DNA from: Nocardioides sp. Root682
Lineage (GTDB): Bacteria > Actinomycetota > Actinomycetes > Propionibacteriales > Nocardioidaceae
Reading direction: 5' to 3'
DNA: 64,000 nucleotides
NCBI RefSeq assembly: GCF_001427795.1
Contig: NZ_LMHJ01000001.1
Location: 357,773-421,772 of the forward strand
Shown: positions 63,484-64,000 of the stretch, in pieces
Layout: each line of letters opens with the position of its first letter
How positions within the stretch are numbered: position 1 is the stretch's first letter
Made by a program: the position numbers and the translations under genes
The notes under the pieces: model-generated
What the model was told of the DNA's origin: nothing
Database searches by the model: none
The model's input: the letters and a program-made list of their open reading frames with translations, nothing else

Positions 63484-64000
63484 TCAGGAAGCGGCGATGG
63501 ATCGGGCGGCGGCTTCCCGCGCCCACGCGTCGGCGGCGAGGATGTCATCGAGGGAAAGCTGCTCACCCGAGGGTACGTCGTGCGCGGCTACCGCGCTCGC
63601 GACCACGTCAACGATCCCGGTGAACGGCAGGCGTCCTGTCCGGAAGGCCTCGACCGCGACCTCGTTGGCCGCGTTGTAGACGGCCGGCACGGTGGCGCCG
63701 CGGGCGCCCGCGGCACGGGCGAGCGACACCGCCGGGAAGGCCTCGTCGTCCAGGGGGAAGAACTCCCACGTCTCCGGCTTGGTCCAGTCGACCGCGGGTG
63801 CGGAGTCCGGCACCCGGTGCGGCCACGACAGGCCGAGGGCGATCGGGATGAGCATCGTCGGCGGGCTGGCCTGGACCAGGGTCGAACCGTCGATGAACTC
63901 CACCATCGAGTGCACGACGCTCGTCGGGTGCACCACGACCTCGATCCGGTCGTAGGGGATCCCGAAGAGCAGGTGCGCCTCGATCACCTCGAGGCCCTTG
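63484..64000 (-). CDS. dxr: 1-deoxy-D-xylulose 5-phosphate reductoisomerase, C-terminal part (5' end outside window)
   Basis: 172 residues visible; the frame stays open to the last base of the window. EAHLLFGIPYDRIEVVVHPT followed by SVVHSMVEFIDGSTLVQASP is the conserved catalytic/NADPH-adjacent segment, and the C-terminal helical domain follows (LARAAGARGATVPAVYNAAN). Second step of the MEP pathway; partnered here with ispG. Confidence 0.95.
   Translation of the reverse strand, partial: KGLEVIEAHLLFGIPYDRIEVVVHPTSVVHSMVEFIDGSTLVQASPPTMLIPIALGLSWPHRVPDSAPAVDWTKPETWEFFPLDDEAFPAVSLARAAGARGATVPAVYNAANEVAVEAFRTGRLPFTGIVDVVASAVAAHDVPSGEQLSLDDILAADAWAREAAARSIAAS

Overview
The window is a dense, high-GC chromosomal segment of an actinomycete, most likely in the Nocardioidaceae (Nocardioides or a close relative). 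This rests on actinobacterial marker genes (QcrC-QcrA-QcrB with CtaE, the actinobacterial oxidase subunit CtaF, a DUF3043 protein, a long-linker IF2), frequent GTG starts, many apparently leaderless -10 elements directly before start codons, and short interspersed repeats of a kind I associate with Nocardioides. No tRNA, rRNA, CRISPR array, prophage or intact insertion sequence was seen. Both end genes run off the window.

Left part (1-9.6 kb): the 3' part of a DEDDh exonuclease/UvrC-like fusion, a stand-alone Lrp ligand-binding protein, a membrane protein, trpD with a degenerate receiver protein, and ctaG. Facing right is ctaE-qcrC-qcrA-qcrB, the cytochrome bc complex and oxidase subunit III, closed by a strong hairpin. 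The rest of the oxidase (ctaC-ctaD-ctaF) lies at 19.0-22.0 kb on the minus strand. Between the two respiratory units sits an exopolysaccharide-type locus (10.4-17.6 kb): a polyprenyl-phosphate sugar transferase, a flippase and four glycosyltransferases, flanked on both sides by L,D-transpeptidases. From memory of the M. tuberculosis order (Rv2191-Rv2206) this block looks inserted into an otherwise conserved neighbourhood.

Middle (22-34 kb): a cysteine desulfurase with a TusA-like partner, an adenosine-kinase-like PfkB protein, an IscA/ErpA-type protein, a zinc alcohol dehydrogenase with a palindromic operator over its promoter, glycerate kinase, nadA, a zinc-ribbon protein, DUF3043, an EthD-like protein, an aldo/keto reductase, a GNAT protein, the AzlC/AzlD amino-acid exporter pair, and dapB.

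Right part (34-64 kb): mostly core information processing and isoprenoid genes in conserved actinobacterial order. These are an M16 peptidase, pnp, rpsO, ribF, truB, rbfA, infB, ylxR, nusA, rimP, a lipoprotein/ferritin-like pair, proS, a DUF4081-GNAT protein, ispG, rseP and dxr. Accessory items among them are a PadR regulator with a HAAS-domain membrane protein, a divergent molybdopterin oxidoreductase, an ArfB-like factor, a nucleoside hydrolase, a HAD hydrolase whose start lies in a repeat element, a Tat-exported flavoprotein divergent from a TetR regulator with two matching operators, a DoxX protein, and a homocysteine methyltransferase.

No clearly new multi-gene system is evident. The most useful observations are regulatory: the widespread leaderless promoter pattern, the paired TetR operators, the dehydrogenase operator, the rpsO leader hairpin, and the repeat elements.
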